The notes below the pieces were generated by a model, which worked only from the letters and a program-made list of their open reading frames with translations, did not search any database and was not told the origin of the DNA. A stretch of DNA of 54,714 nucleotides from Akkermansia muciniphila (GTDB lineage: Bacteria; Verrucomicrobiota; Verrucomicrobiia; Limisphaerales; UBA9464): assembly GCA_945861565.1 (NCBI GenBank), contig CAMAUY010000026.1:1-54714 (forward strand), read 5' to 3'. Below, piece by piece: positions 9,297 through 18,151 of the stretch; within the stretch, counting starts at the first letter, position 1; each line of letters starts with the position of its first letter. The position numbers and the translations under genes were made by a program.

Positions 9297-9773
9297 ATGA
9301 GCCCTGCCACCCTTCGTCCTTACGGACCTAAAGACTTGGACGCCATCAAGCTGCTAACCATCGAGGCATTTGACGGCGTGACCATTGAACAGGACATCGA
9401 AGATGTGCTTGGAATTCTGCACGGACGCGACTGGCGCTGGCGCAAGGCCCGCCATATCGACGCCGATGCCGCGGCCAATCCCGCCGGCATTTTTGTGGCC
9501 GAAGCGCTCGGGTGCGTCGTGGGGTACGTTACCACGCGCCTTGACCGTGAGGCGGGCCAAGGCCGCATTGTGAACCTGGCGGTGGGATTGGATTTTAGGG
9601 AACACGGACTGGGCCGCCGGCTGATCGAGCACGCCCTGGAGTACTTCCGCCGTGAGGGCTTGGAGTACGCAATGATTGAAACGATGGATCAAAATGAAAC
9701 GGGCCAGCATCTTTATCCAGCCTGTGGGTTCGTCGAAGTGTCCCGGCAGGTTCATTACGCGAGGAAATTATGA
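9297..9773 (+). CDS. GNAT-family N-acetyltransferase
   Basis: A 158-residue acetyl-CoA-dependent acyltransferase. Seen: beta4 strand GRIVNLAVGLDFR followed by the acetyl-CoA loop REHGLGRRLIEHAL (about residues 100-113), then YAMIETMDQNETGQHLYPACGF matching the C-terminal GNAT motif in its first residues and end (residues about 121-142). It follows the aldolase by 18 bp on the same strand and may act on the same compound or on a protein; the acceptor is unknown. Confidence 0.85.
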   Translation: MSPATLRPYGPKDLDAIKLLTIEAFDGVTIEQDIEDVLGILHGRDWRWRKARHIDADAAANPAGIFVAEALGCVVGYVTTRLDREAGQGRIVNLAVGLDFREHGLGRRLIEHALEYFRREGLEYAMIETMDQNETGQHLYPACGFVEVSRQVHYARKL

Positions 9774-9784
9774 ACCTATATAAC

Positions 9785-9789
9785 AGGAG
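9785..9789 (+). promoter_or_regulatory. Shine-Dalgarno of the prepilin mini-gene
   Basis: AGGAG with a 6-nt spacer to the ATG at 9796. It is one of the best ribosome sites in the window and shows that the short frame is likely translated. Confidence 0.65.
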
Positions 9790-9795
9790 AGCCCT

Positions 9796-9909
9796 ATGAG
9801 ATCTGATCCACGCGCACTGAGATTCATCGCCTCGCGAGCCTCGAGTGGGTTCACGTTGATCGAACTGCTCGTGGTGATCGCAATTCTGACTTCGATGCTG
9901 CGACCATGA
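9796..9909 (+). pseudogene. truncated prepilin N-terminus (37 codons)
   Basis: This frame encodes a basic leader, then GFTLIELLVVIAIL, the prepilin peptidase site (cleavage between Gly18 and Phe19, with the +5 Glu23) and most of the hydrophobic N-methylation helix, and then stops after SMLRP. Full-length pseudopilins of this phylum continue for about 200 residues (usually AILAGMLLPAL and on), so nearly all of the protein is gone. The stop TGA overlaps the ATG of the hydrolase (ATGA, 9906-9909) and a strong ribosome site precedes it. It is either a decayed pseudopilin gene or a remnant kept as a short translated leader that couples translation to the hydrolase. Confidence 0.75.
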
Positions 9910-11990
9910 ATCGACGCAAATTTCTTCGCGCCGGTGTCACGCTGGGTGGTATTGCCCCGTTTGCCAATGGAGTGTTGACTGACTCGTACGCAATGACCCC
10001 GTCCCAGGCTGCACACCCGCCTCGAATCATCAGTCGCCCGGTGGCAGGCGGCAGTATCCGCGATTATCTCTCGCTGGAGGCTAAGCGTATCACCGATCAC
10101 GCCCTCACGGACTTCCGCAGCGCCGCGGCATGGCGACGTCTGCTGCCGGAAAAGCGGCGGCAGTTTTTGGAGATGATGGGGATCGATTCGTGGTGGACGG
10201 AGCAGCGGGAGCCACCGCCGGTTACGGTGACGGGCGTCGTCGAACGCGAGCAGTACCGCATAGAAAAACTTGCCTACGAGAGCCTGCCTCGCCTGTTCGT
10301 CACCGCGAATCTTTATGTGCCGAAAAACCTGACAGGGCGCACGCCGGGAGTGCTTTACGTTTGCGGCCATTCGAAAGATCAGAAGGTGCATTATCAGGCG
10401 CATGCCCGGCGCTTCGCCGAATTGGGCTTTGTGTGCCTGATCGCCGAGACGCTGGAGGCCGTTGAATCGTCGGGCTTTCATCACGGCAGCTATCGGGAAG
10501 GCTGGTGGCATTGGTATTCGCGCGGTTACACACCGGGAGGCATCGAGTTGCTCAACGGTATCCGTGGCCTCGATTTGCTCGCGCAGCGTGCCGAGGTCGA
10601 TGCGACGAAGCTTGGGGTCACGGGAATCTCTGGCGGCGGCGCGTCGTCCTGGTGGATCGCGGCCGGCGACGAGCGTGTGAAAGTCGCGGCCCCTGTTTGC
10701 GGGACCGCCACCCTGTTCTCCCACGTCCATGATCGCACCCTGGATGGCCACTGCGACTGCATGTGGTGGATTAACACCTACCGGTGGGACCTCGCCGATG
10801 TGGGCGCGCTCATTGCCCCACGACCGTTGCTGATCGGCTCGGCGGACAAGGACGGCATCTTTACGATTGAATCGATTCGTCAGGTTCACGCACAGCTCGG
10901 AGGACTCTATCGGAAACTGGGAGCAGCGAAGAATCTTCGACTGATCGAGACACCCGGTGGCCACTCCTACCACGCGCGCTCGCGTACCGAGATTTTCTCC
11001 TGGTTCACCAAACACCTGATGGGCCGGGAGGTGTCACCGGCGGAAATTGGTGACATTGACGACCGGGCTGAGAAACAGGAGTCCGCCGAAACACTGCGTG
11101 TGTTTGTGGGCGGCTCGCCGCCCGGCAACCGGGTCAAGACCATTCAGGAGGATTTCTTCACACCGCCCAAGCCGCCCGAGATTACCGGTACCGAATCGAT
11201 TACGCGGGAGCGCGCGCGAGTCACCGCTCGCTTGCTACAAGAGACCTTTGGCGCATTTCCGCCGAAGCCACCACCGCTCGATGTCCAGATCGAATATGAA
11301 TTCGAGGAAGATGCGGCCGGGCACCGATTCGGATTCACCTCCGAGAAAGGCTGGCGACTGCATGGGCAACTCTTATATCGGAAACCGCTCGTCGTGCCGG
11401 CACCCGCCGTGATCGCGTTGCGTTCTCCGGCCGAGGGGCGTTGGGACACGCGCAGTTTTCTCCTTCGCATCAACGTTCCGTGGGCCAGGATCGCGTTTGA
11501 ACCCCGCGGCATTGGTGATACCGCATGGGGCGAAGACTTGAACTGGCATGTCCGCCGTGCGAGTGCCTGGACAGGCCGGACCCTTGCTTCGATGCGAGTT
11601 TGGGACACACTCCGCGCGGTGCAAGCCGTGCGGCAATTGCCGGAAGTCGATGCCGGGCATATTTCGCTGGCGGCGCGGGGCGAAATGTGTGCGATCGCTC
11701 TCTATGCCGCGCTGTTGGATCAGCGCATTCGGACCGTATTTATCGAGAACCCGCCGGCCACTCAGAATGTCGGGGGCGAAAAGGACGGTCGCGGTCCTGC
11801 GCTCGAGATGTTGAATTGTTTGCGCATCACGGACCTTGCGCAGGTTGCCGGGCTGCTCTGGCCTGCTGAACTCGTATTCGTTGGGAAGACTCCGACAACT
11901 TACGAGTGGGCTGAAGCCTTATATCACCAACTCGGCGAACCGGGCCGAGTAACTCGGGTGGACGATGTCAGCAGATGGAGGCCGGGATGA
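9906..11990 (+). CDS. Tat-exported alpha/beta hydrolase (acetyl xylan esterase-like)
   Basis: A 694-residue exported serine hydrolase. Seen: twin-arginine leader MNRRKFLRAGVTLGG; a first alpha/beta-hydrolase domain (about 70-380) with nucleophile elbow GISGG at Ser242 and a late GGHSYHARS region supplying the likely His; and a second, hydrolase-like C-terminal domain (about 430-690) where the elbow is degenerate (AARGEMC), so that copy is probably inactive. Similar two-domain proteins are annotated as acetyl xylan esterase or prolyl-oligopeptidase-like; deacetylation of plant or algal polysaccharide is a reasonable guess. Its start is coupled by ATGA to the prepilin remnant, and its stop by ATGA to the next gene. 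Confidence 0.85.
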   Translation: MNRRKFLRAGVTLGGIAPFANGVLTDSYAMTPSQAAHPPRIISRPVAGGSIRDYLSLEAKRITDHALTDFRSAAAWRRLLPEKRRQFLEMMGIDSWWTEQREPPPVTVTGVVEREQYRIEKLAYESLPRLFVTANLYVPKNLTGRTPGVLYVCGHSKDQKVHYQAHARRFAELGFVCLIAETLEAVESSGFHHGSYREGWWHWYSRGYTPGGIELLNGIRGLDLLAQRAEVDATKLGVTGISGGGASSWWIAAGDERVKVAAPVCGTATLFSHVHDRTLDGHCDCMWWINTYRWDLADVGALIAPRPLLIGSADKDGIFTIESIRQVHAQLGGLYRKLGAAKNLRLIETPGGHSYHARSRTEIFSWFTKHLMGREVSPAEIGDIDDRAEKQESAETLRVFVGGSPPGNRVKTIQEDFFTPPKPPEITGTESITRERARVTARLLQETFGAFPPKPPPLDVQIEYEFEEDAAGHRFGFTSEKGWRLHGQLLYRKPLVVPAPAVIALRSPAEGRWDTRSFLLRINVPWARIAFEPRGIGDTAWGEDLNWHVRRASAWTGRTLASMRVWDTLRAVQAVRQLPEVDAGHISLAARGEMCAIALYAALLDQRIRTVFIENPPATQNVGGEKDGRGPALEMLNCLRITDLAQVAGLLWPAELVFVGKTPTTYEWAEALYHQLGEPGRVTRVDDVSRWRPG
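11977..11980 (+). promoter_or_regulatory. Shine-Dalgarno fixing the DUF6797 start
   Basis: GGAG with 6-nt spacing to the ATG at 11987, which itself overlaps the hydrolase stop as ATGA. This favours 11987 over the in-frame ATG at 11975. Confidence 0.6.
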
Positions 11991-14731
11991 CGGCGGGCAT
12001 GCGGACGGCGCCGATAAGAAACCTCGCGAAAGTCCCGTTGTGGCTTTCCGATCGGGTCCGCTCGCAGGTGGTTTTCTTTTTTTTGATAGGCCTTTTCTTG
12101 GCCGCCGCCGCTTCCGCAGCTGGTCTCGCCGCGAGGGGGAGTGTTGGCCGGGAGGGGCAAACCGTGTGGGGGGAATACGTGGAGACCGACTTTCCGTTCT
12201 TTTCGTCGGTGCTTGACGCACGAACACCGGGGATCGGCCTTCTCGCAAACAACCTAACACCCCGGGGCATTCTTCTTAATTTGGGACACGGGTGTTGGGC
12301 CTGTTTCGACATCGACCTGCTCCGGATGTCTGCGATTTGGACCGGACCGGGTGTGACGCCAGTTTCGATGGCACGGGGTTCTTACCACGTCGCGGGGACC
12401 AAGGTTCCGGAAGGACAGGCAATCCTTCCGAAACCACTCGGCACGCCGTGGCTGGCGAACGGGATTTATCCCGGCTGGCAATCGGGCGCAACCTTCTCGC
12501 TCACGGATCCGCGCGAGCCAGGACCGGATCCCCGCGAAGTGGGTCGCGGTCCGCTTCCTGGGGCGGGTGGGCAGTTTAGGGCGATTCGACTGGTGTCGGG
12601 TGGCGTTCGCCTCGAATACGACCTGGCCGGGGTATCGGTGAGTGAATGGCCGACCGCAGAAATGGAGAACGGGCTGCCGGTCGTGCAACGCCGGTTCCGA
12701 TTGGATCCGGTTCCACAGCCGCTCTGGCTGATTCTTGGGCGCAGACTGGCCGGTGCTAGCGAGAGTCTAAAGGCGGCGCTCACGCCAGGGCAGGCTGGGG
12801 GGCAGGCGGTAGCCGAGATCATTGAAGCGGCGGACGGCCTTCTGGTGGTACGTGTGCATCCGTCGAAAGAAACGGTTGAATTCAAGGTAACGGTGGGATT
12901 GGGGACCGCGGGTAAGCCTTGGGGTCCCTCCGGCGACGATCGAGTGCAGCCCCCTTCATCCGCACGATGGCCGCAGGTGGTCACCGTGCCGGCTGCGCTC
13001 GCCGCGGAGAAGGATGCCTATGTGGTGGACAACATTCCGCTTCCGCTCGACAACCCGTGGAAGCGCAACGTACGGCTCGCGGATATTGCGTTCTTTAAAG
13101 ACGGTCGCGCGGCCGCGGCCACGTTTGATGGAGACATCTGGCTGATCTCTGGCTTGGTTGACGCGCTTCGTTCGGTGACGTGGCGGCGGTTCGCCTCAGG
13201 ACTCCACGAACCGCTGGGTCTTTGTGTTCGAGGTGACGACTTATTTGTCTTCGATCGCAATGGCATCTGGCGATTGCGCGACACCGACGGAAATGGCGAA
13301 GCCGATGGGCACGAATTATTTTCAAACGCCTTCGCCCAGACGGCCGAAACGCGTGAGTTTGCGTCCGGAATACGCCTGGCGCCGGACGGTTCCTTCATTA
13401 TCGCCAAAGGCGGGCAAGAAGGGGCGACCCAGGGAAAACACAACGGCAGTGTATTACGCGTCTCGCGGGACGGAAAATCGGCGACCGTGTTGGGGTGGGG
13501 GTTGCGTCAGCCGTTGATCGGTGTGAATCCGATATCAGGTCTCGTGACGGCGAGTGACCAGCAGGGACATTACGTGCCGGCGACGCCGCTCCACGTCATC
13601 CAAGCCGGACAGTATTACGGTTATATCCCGTTGATTTTGCCCAAAGAAAAATATCCTGCAGCGATTGCGGATCCGTTGACGTGGATTCCTCATCCGATCA
13701 ATGCGTCGGGCGCTGGGCAGGTGTGGCTCCGCGACACGGGGATGGGTCCGCTCAACGGCGCGCTGATTCACCTAGGCTATTATCGCCCTGAACTCTTCGT
13801 CGTCCTGTTGAATCAAGGCGCATCGAGGATGCAAGCGGCCATGGTGAGTTTGACGCGTAACCTCGACTTTGCGCCCTTGGCCGGTGCGGTCAATCCGCTC
13901 GACGGACAGCTTTACGTCGCGGGATTTCAGATCTTCGGGACGGTGGCCAAACAGATTAGCGGTCTTGCGCGCCTCCGCTATACCGGCGCGCCCAGCTTAC
14001 TGCCTCGAGACGTTCTGCCGATGGACCGTGGCATTCTGCTGCGGTTCGATGTCGTTCTAGACGCGAAGAAGGCTGGGGATCCGGCTAATTATGCAGCCGA
14101 ACGATGGAACTATACACGCACCGCCAGCTATGGTTCACCGCATTTCAAGCTCGATGGCAGCAAAGGGCAGGAGTCCATGGCACCGAGCAGCGCCTATCTT
14201 TCCGAAGACGGCAAGAGTGTTTTCGTCGGCATCCCGGACATGAAACCCGTGATGCAAATGCGCCTGGGTTGGGCGTTGGCGACACGAGAAGGCAAGAGCT
14301 TCGAGCAGAACGCCTATTTCACTCCCTACGAACTGACACACTTCGACCCGGCGGCGGAGGGGTTTGCGGTGCTGCCGGTGGACCTCACTCCGAGGAAAGC
14401 TCCTTCGGGAATCACCCCGTCACCCGCCACCGCTGAGGAGGGCAGGCGGGTTTCAGAATTGATGGGTTGTGTGGCATGTCACTCCATCGATGGCTCGACG
14501 CTTGGACGTGTGGGTCCGACTTGGAAGGGATTGTACGGCAATCCGCGTGTTTTCGTCGACCGCAGCACAACGCTGGCGGACGAAGTGTATCTTCGCGAAT
14601 CGATCTGGGAACCTTCGCGCCGCGTCGTCAGCGGATTTGAAAAATCCGATACGGGCATGCCCAGCTATGAGGGCGTGCTCTCGGAGGGCCAGATCGAGTC
14701 TCTCGTACTCTACATAAAATCGCTCCGATGA
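11987..14731 (+). CDS. DUF6797 / propeller / cytochrome c protein
   Basis: A 914-residue exported multidomain protein. Seen: one N-terminal membrane-spanning or signal segment (VVFFFLIGLFLAAAASAA, about 27-45); a DUF6797-like region (about 60-260, GYV/GEYVETDFPFF start); a six-bladed propeller resembling PQQ/sorbosone dehydrogenases (about 340-680, FVFDRNGIWRLRDTDGNGEAD-type blade is seen at about 420-440 in shorter form); and a C-terminal cytochrome c with CVACH (Cys828, Cys831, His832). No clear distal Met is assigned. Such proteins may pass electrons from sugar oxidation to the respiratory chain. It is translationally coupled to the hydrolase and followed by an MFS carrier. Confidence 0.85.
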   Translation: MTAGMRTAPIRNLAKVPLWLSDRVRSQVVFFFLIGLFLAAAASAAGLAARGSVGREGQTVWGEYVETDFPFFSSVLDARTPGIGLLANNLTPRGILLNLGHGCWACFDIDLLRMSAIWTGPGVTPVSMARGSYHVAGTKVPEGQAILPKPLGTPWLANGIYPGWQSGATFSLTDPREPGPDPREVGRGPLPGAGGQFRAIRLVSGGVRLEYDLAGVSVSEWPTAEMENGLPVVQRRFRLDPVPQPLWLILGRRLAGASESLKAALTPGQAGGQAVAEIIEAADGLLVVRVHPSKETVEFKVTVGLGTAGKPWGPSGDDRVQPPSSARWPQVVTVPAALAAEKDAYVVDNIPLPLDNPWKRNVRLADIAFFKDGRAAAATFDGDIWLISGLVDALRSVTWRRFASGLHEPLGLCVRGDDLFVFDRNGIWRLRDTDGNGEADGHELFSNAFAQTAETREFASGIRLAPDGSFIIAKGGQEGATQGKHNGSVLRVSRDGKSATVLGWGLRQPLIGVNPISGLVTASDQQGHYVPATPLHVIQAGQYYGYIPLILPKEKYPAAIADPLTWIPHPINASGAGQVWLRDTGMGPLNGALIHLGYYRPELFVVLLNQGASRMQAAMVSLTRNLDFAPLAGAVNPLDGQLYVAGFQIFGTVAKQISGLARLRYTGAPSLLPRDVLPMDRGILLRFDVVLDAKKAGDPANYAAERWNYTRTASYGSPHFKLDGSKGQESMAPSSAYLSEDGKSVFVGIPDMKPVMQMRLGWALATREGKSFEQNAYFTPYELTHFDPAAEGFAVLPVDLTPRKAPSGITPSPATAEEGRRVSELMGCVACHSIDGSTLGRVGPTWKGLYGNPRVFVDRSTTLADEVYLRESIWEPSRRVVSGFEKSDTGMPSYEGVLSEGQIESLVLYIKSLR

Positions 14732-14782
14732 CCGTTGATTGACGGCACAGGCTTATCTAGGGAACACTCCCTCCAATTCCTA

Positions 14783-16018
14783 ATGACTGTTTCACGTTCC
14801 GCTCGCGCCGCTCTCGTCGCCGCCTTTCTCGGTTGGATGTTCGATGGAATGGAGATGGGCATCTTCCCACTCGTCGCGCGGCCGGCGTTGCAGCAAATGC
14901 AGCTCGCCGCCGGCATTGTCGGGGAGGGGTTTGTCCAGCAGTGGATGGGAATCATCACCGCCTGGTTCTTGTTGGGTGCGGCTGCGGGCGGCCTGGTGTT
15001 TGGCTGGTTAGGTGACCGCATCGGGCGTGTCCGCGCGATGACGGCAAGTATCTTGTGCTACTCGCTCTTGACGGGGGCCTGTTATTTGGCGACGACGCCC
15101 TGGCAATTGGGGCTTTTTCGTTTTCTGGCGGCGCTCGGGATGGGGGGAGAATGGGCGCTCGGGGTCGCGCTGGTCATGGAGGTCTGGCCGGACGCAAAAC
15201 GGCCATTGATGGCGGGAGCGATTGGTGCCGCGGCAAACCTTGGGTACTGTCTGATTGCGCTCCTGGGGATCTTTTTTCCAATTCGAGGAGATTCCTGGCG
15301 GTGGGTGATGCTCGTCGGGGCGGCGCCGGCGTTGCTCACGTTTTTCATTCGCCTTTTTGTCCCGGAATCCGAGCGCTGGGCGGCGAGCGTCGCTCAGCGG
15401 CCGGCAACTCCATTCCTGGAGATCTTTTCGCCCGCCCAGCGAGGGCGGACGTTGTTGGCCGTCCTGTTTGCGTCCGTCCCCTTGGTGGTGACCTGGGGAA
15501 TCGTCCAGTGGATTCCACTTTGGGCGGACCAGATGACGGGCGGGAAGGAGCCAACGGCCAAGGCTTGGACCCAGTTTTCGCTTTCCCTTGGCGCGTGCTG
15601 TGGTGCGCTGGCGGCACCGCTCGCGGGTGCGTGGCTCAGTCGCCGCGCTACCTACTGCGGTCTCTGTCTCGTTGCCCTCGGCCTCTGCCAATGGTTGTTC
15701 CACGGTTTTGACGCCTTCGATTGGGCATTCCTGGCGGTCGCCTTTTGTGTCGGAGGCTCGACCGCCGCCTTTTACGGGTGGCTGCCGTTATACCTTCCAG
15801 AATTGTTCCCGACGCGGGCGCGGGCGACGGGGCAGGGGTTGGCGTTTAATTTTGGTCGAATCCTGGCCGCGATCGGAGCGTGGAAAATGCCAGTGCTCAT
15901 GGGCTTTTTCGGCGGAAGCTATCCCAAGGCCGGAGTGGCTATTGTGCTGGTCTATTTGATTGGAGCAGCCGCCATCTGGCTTGGACCGGAAACCCGCGGG
16001 CGGGATTTGCCGGAGTGA
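14783..16018 (+). CDS. MFS transporter, NanT/MHS-like
   Basis: A 411-residue inner-membrane carrier with about 12 hydrophobic helices. Seen: the first helix with GWMFDGMEMG (the acidic D-G-x-E/D feature of MHS and NanT-type carriers), the loop 2-3 motif GWLGDRIGRVRAM (the MFS signature GxLaDrxGrr), and LFRFLAALGMGGEWALG in helix 4-5. A TTG further upstream (14735) would add 16 residues; ATG 14783 places the first helix normally. Being 51 bp after the cytochrome gene and on the same strand, it is the likely importer of the compound processed by this cluster, possibly an acidic sugar. Confidence 0.85.
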   Translation: MTVSRSARAALVAAFLGWMFDGMEMGIFPLVARPALQQMQLAAGIVGEGFVQQWMGIITAWFLLGAAAGGLVFGWLGDRIGRVRAMTASILCYSLLTGACYLATTPWQLGLFRFLAALGMGGEWALGVALVMEVWPDAKRPLMAGAIGAAANLGYCLIALLGIFFPIRGDSWRWVMLVGAAPALLTFFIRLFVPESERWAASVAQRPATPFLEIFSPAQRGRTLLAVLFASVPLVVTWGIVQWIPLWADQMTGGKEPTAKAWTQFSLSLGACCGALAAPLAGAWLSRRATYCGLCLVALGLCQWLFHGFDAFDWAFLAVAFCVGGSTAAFYGWLPLYLPELFPTRARATGQGLAFNFGRILAAIGAWKMPVLMGFFGGSYPKAGVAIVLVYLIGAAAIWLGPETRGRDLPE

Positions 16019-16288
16019 TCTCGCAGATGCGCCCTCCGTGGCCTGAGCAGCGAAACTTCCCTCGTAATTTTCGTAAATAGGGTGTTTCCTCCTGCCATCG
16101 GCTGACACGCTGCTCGCCAGGAAACGGTTGGATTTTGGTAGAAAATGGGAAGCGGGCAGCGAGGCAGAAAACGATCCTGTCCCGCGAGTTTGAGCGCATG
16201 AGCTCAGCGAGCAGCGAAATCATCGAAACCGCACCTGCGATGCGGAGTATGATTGACCAAACCCGAAACAAGAACAGAGAACGGAACT

Positions 16289-16894
16289 ATGGAAACAAAC
16301 CTATTGAAACTCACGGTCCTGGCTTTGATGCCTGCGGCCCTGCTCGCCCTCACATCCTGCTCATCCGACTCCGGAGTGAAAAGTACCCGCAAAGTCGCAA
16401 CGGAGAAAGGTGTGCCGGGCGGGACCATTGTGGAGACGCACTCAATCACGGCGAAGGTGATTGCGATCGACGCTGCCAATCGGAGGGTGACGCTGCTCAC
16501 TCCGGATGACAAGAAAACGACGGTCAAGGCCGGGCCGGAGGTCGTCAATTTCAATCAGATTCAGGTCGGAGACCACCTCAAGATTCTGGTGGCGGAGCAA
16601 CTCGTGGTGTTTGCACGGAAGAGCGGCGAACCCCAGGTCGACGGCGAAACCGCGGCGATTGCTCTGGCCCCGGTGGGTGCCAAACCCGGAGTGATGATGG
16701 CCAGCACGGTGGAAGTCACGGCTAAGGTCGAGGCCATCGACCTTGAGCACCGCAAAGCAACCTTGCGGTTTCCGGACGGGACCACCAAGACCTTCAAAGT
16801 TCGCAAGGACGTTGATCTGACCAAAAGAAAACTTGGTGACGAAGTCGTATTTCGCGCCACGGAAGCCCTGGCCATCTCAGTCGAGAAACCTTGA
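16289..16894 (+). CDS. lipoprotein with two tandem copies of a beta domain
   Basis: A 201-residue predicted lipoprotein: signal sequence with lipobox ALTSC and lipidated Cys24. The mature part contains two similar units of about 60 residues, beginning ITAKVIAIDAANRRVTL and VTAKVEAIDLEHRKATL, each ending in a VGDHLKI / LGDEVVF turn. This looks like a duplicated small beta-barrel. No enzyme motif is visible and I do not recognise a named family. The ATG at 16289 is preceded by an AGAGAACGG purine-rich stretch and is preferred to the GTG/ATG-like start at 16253. The gene stands alone, 72 bp before the FGE gene. Confidence 0.75.
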   Translation: METNLLKLTVLALMPAALLALTSCSSDSGVKSTRKVATEKGVPGGTIVETHSITAKVIAIDAANRRVTLLTPDDKKTTVKAGPEVVNFNQIQVGDHLKILVAEQLVVFARKSGEPQVDGETAAIALAPVGAKPGVMMASTVEVTAKVEAIDLEHRKATLRFPDGTTKTFKVRKDVDLTKRKLGDEVVFRATEALAISVEKP

Positions 16895-16966
16895 ATGCGA
16901 GCTGCCGTGATCAGTGACCGGTAAGCGGCAACCGGGGATCATCAAACCGTCGGAAGAGACACCCGC

Positions 16967-18142
16967 ATGAGGAAAAAATCCGCCGCGCAGAAAACGCCAC
17001 CCGCTTCGCGACCCAGTGCGATCGGGTGGTTGATCGCATCTGTTGTCGGCATCGCCGGTGCGCTGGCTTACGCGAGATATAAGCCGTCGCTCGCCGCGCC
17101 GGAAGCCGCTCGCGCCAACGCGACGAATTCTGGAGCGGCATCGGCTTCGCTCTTCGCTCCCACCCTTCCAAACAAAACTCCCGCCCCGACTCCCGCGCCG
17201 GAGGGCATGGTGTGGGTTCCGGGCGGTGAATTTTCGATGGGCAGCGATGCGGCGAGCGAATCGTTGTGCGGCCTGCCGGGCGTCACGCGCGACGCCCTGC
17301 CAATTCATCGCGTTTATGTGGACAGCTTTTGGATGGACGCAACGGAAGTGACGAACGAGCAGTTTGAAAAATTTGTGAAAGCGACCGGATACGTCACCGT
17401 TGCCGAGCAGAAGCCTACGCCGGAAGAATTTCCCACCGCACCGCCGGAGAATCTCGTCGCTGGATCCACGGTCTTCACCCCCACTCCGCAGCCCGTAAAG
17501 TTGGACAACTATTTCCAGTGGTGGAGTTACGTGCCGGACGCAGACTGGCGTCATCCCACCGGGCCTGCCAGCGACCTCGAAGGCCGCGAGAAATATCCCG
17601 TGGTGCAAGTCGCCTACGAAGATGCGGCGGCATACGCGATGTGGGCGGGCAAGCGGCTGCCGACGGAGGCGGAGTGGGAATGTGCTGCACGCGGGGGTGT
17701 GGCCGGAAAGCTGTATGCGTGGGGCGACGAGCTGAAGCCAGGCGGTAGATTTCAGGCGAACATCTACGAAGGCAGGTTTCCTGTCGAGGGCGGCGACACG
17801 GGTGAGGACGGATTCAAAGGCATCGCGCCCGTCGCGCAGTTTCCGCCGAATCCCTACGGCCTGTACGATGTGGCGGGCAACGTTTGGGAATGGGTGAGCG
17901 ACTGGTATCGCGCAGATACCTATGCGCGGCTTAAGTTGGCGGGCGGCGTGGCGCGCAACCCACAAGGCCCAGATTCATCCTACGACCCGGCCGAGCCGAA
18001 CGAGAAAAAGCGCGTGCATCGCGGGGGCTCGTTCCTGTGTACCGATCAGTATTGCACCCGCTATATGCTCGGCACGCGTGGCAAGGGCGAAGTGCGCACC
18101 GCCAGCGATCATGTTGGGTTTCGATGTGTAAAGAGTCATTAG
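16967..18142 (+). CDS. formylglycine-generating enzyme family protein
   Basis: A 391-residue membrane-anchored protein: one TM near residues 18-36, a Pro-rich linker, then an FGE/SUMF1 domain from about residue 78 (EGMVWVPGGEFSMGSD) to the end. At the C-terminus RGGSFLCTDQYCTRY holds two cysteines, Cys358 and Cys363, with the same four-residue spacing as the catalytic Cys336/Cys341 pair of human FGE. Most bacterial relatives of this fold lack the pair, so this is a candidate true sulfatase-maturing oxidase that converts a sulfatase Cys to formylglycine. No sulfatase gene is in the window. GGAAGAGA upstream serves as ribosome site. Confidence 0.9.
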   Translation: MRKKSAAQKTPPASRPSAIGWLIASVVGIAGALAYARYKPSLAAPEAARANATNSGAASASLFAPTLPNKTPAPTPAPEGMVWVPGGEFSMGSDAASESLCGLPGVTRDALPIHRVYVDSFWMDATEVTNEQFEKFVKATGYVTVAEQKPTPEEFPTAPPENLVAGSTVFTPTPQPVKLDNYFQWWSYVPDADWRHPTGPASDLEGREKYPVVQVAYEDAAAYAMWAGKRLPTEAEWECAARGGVAGKLYAWGDELKPGGRFQANIYEGRFPVEGGDTGEDGFKGIAPVAQFPPNPYGLYDVAGNVWEWVSDWYRADTYARLKLAGGVARNPQGPDSSYDPAEPNEKKRVHRGGSFLCTDQYCTRYMLGTRGKGEVRTASDHVGFRCVKSH

Positions 18143-18151
18143 GCGATCGCC

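Noticed and set aside
9768-11015. Long open frame (415 codons) on the minus strand
   Set aside because: It is antisense to the hydrolase gene, which has a Tat signal, nucleophile elbow and coupled start. The antisense product has no recognisable motif.
14759-14772. Small hairpin AGGGA-ACAC-TCCCT before the MFS gene
   Set aside because: Only five base pairs and no T-run; not distinguishable from chance.
16877-17965. Open frame of 362 codons on the minus strand
   Set aside because: Antisense to the formylglycine-generating enzyme gene and without any domain signal.
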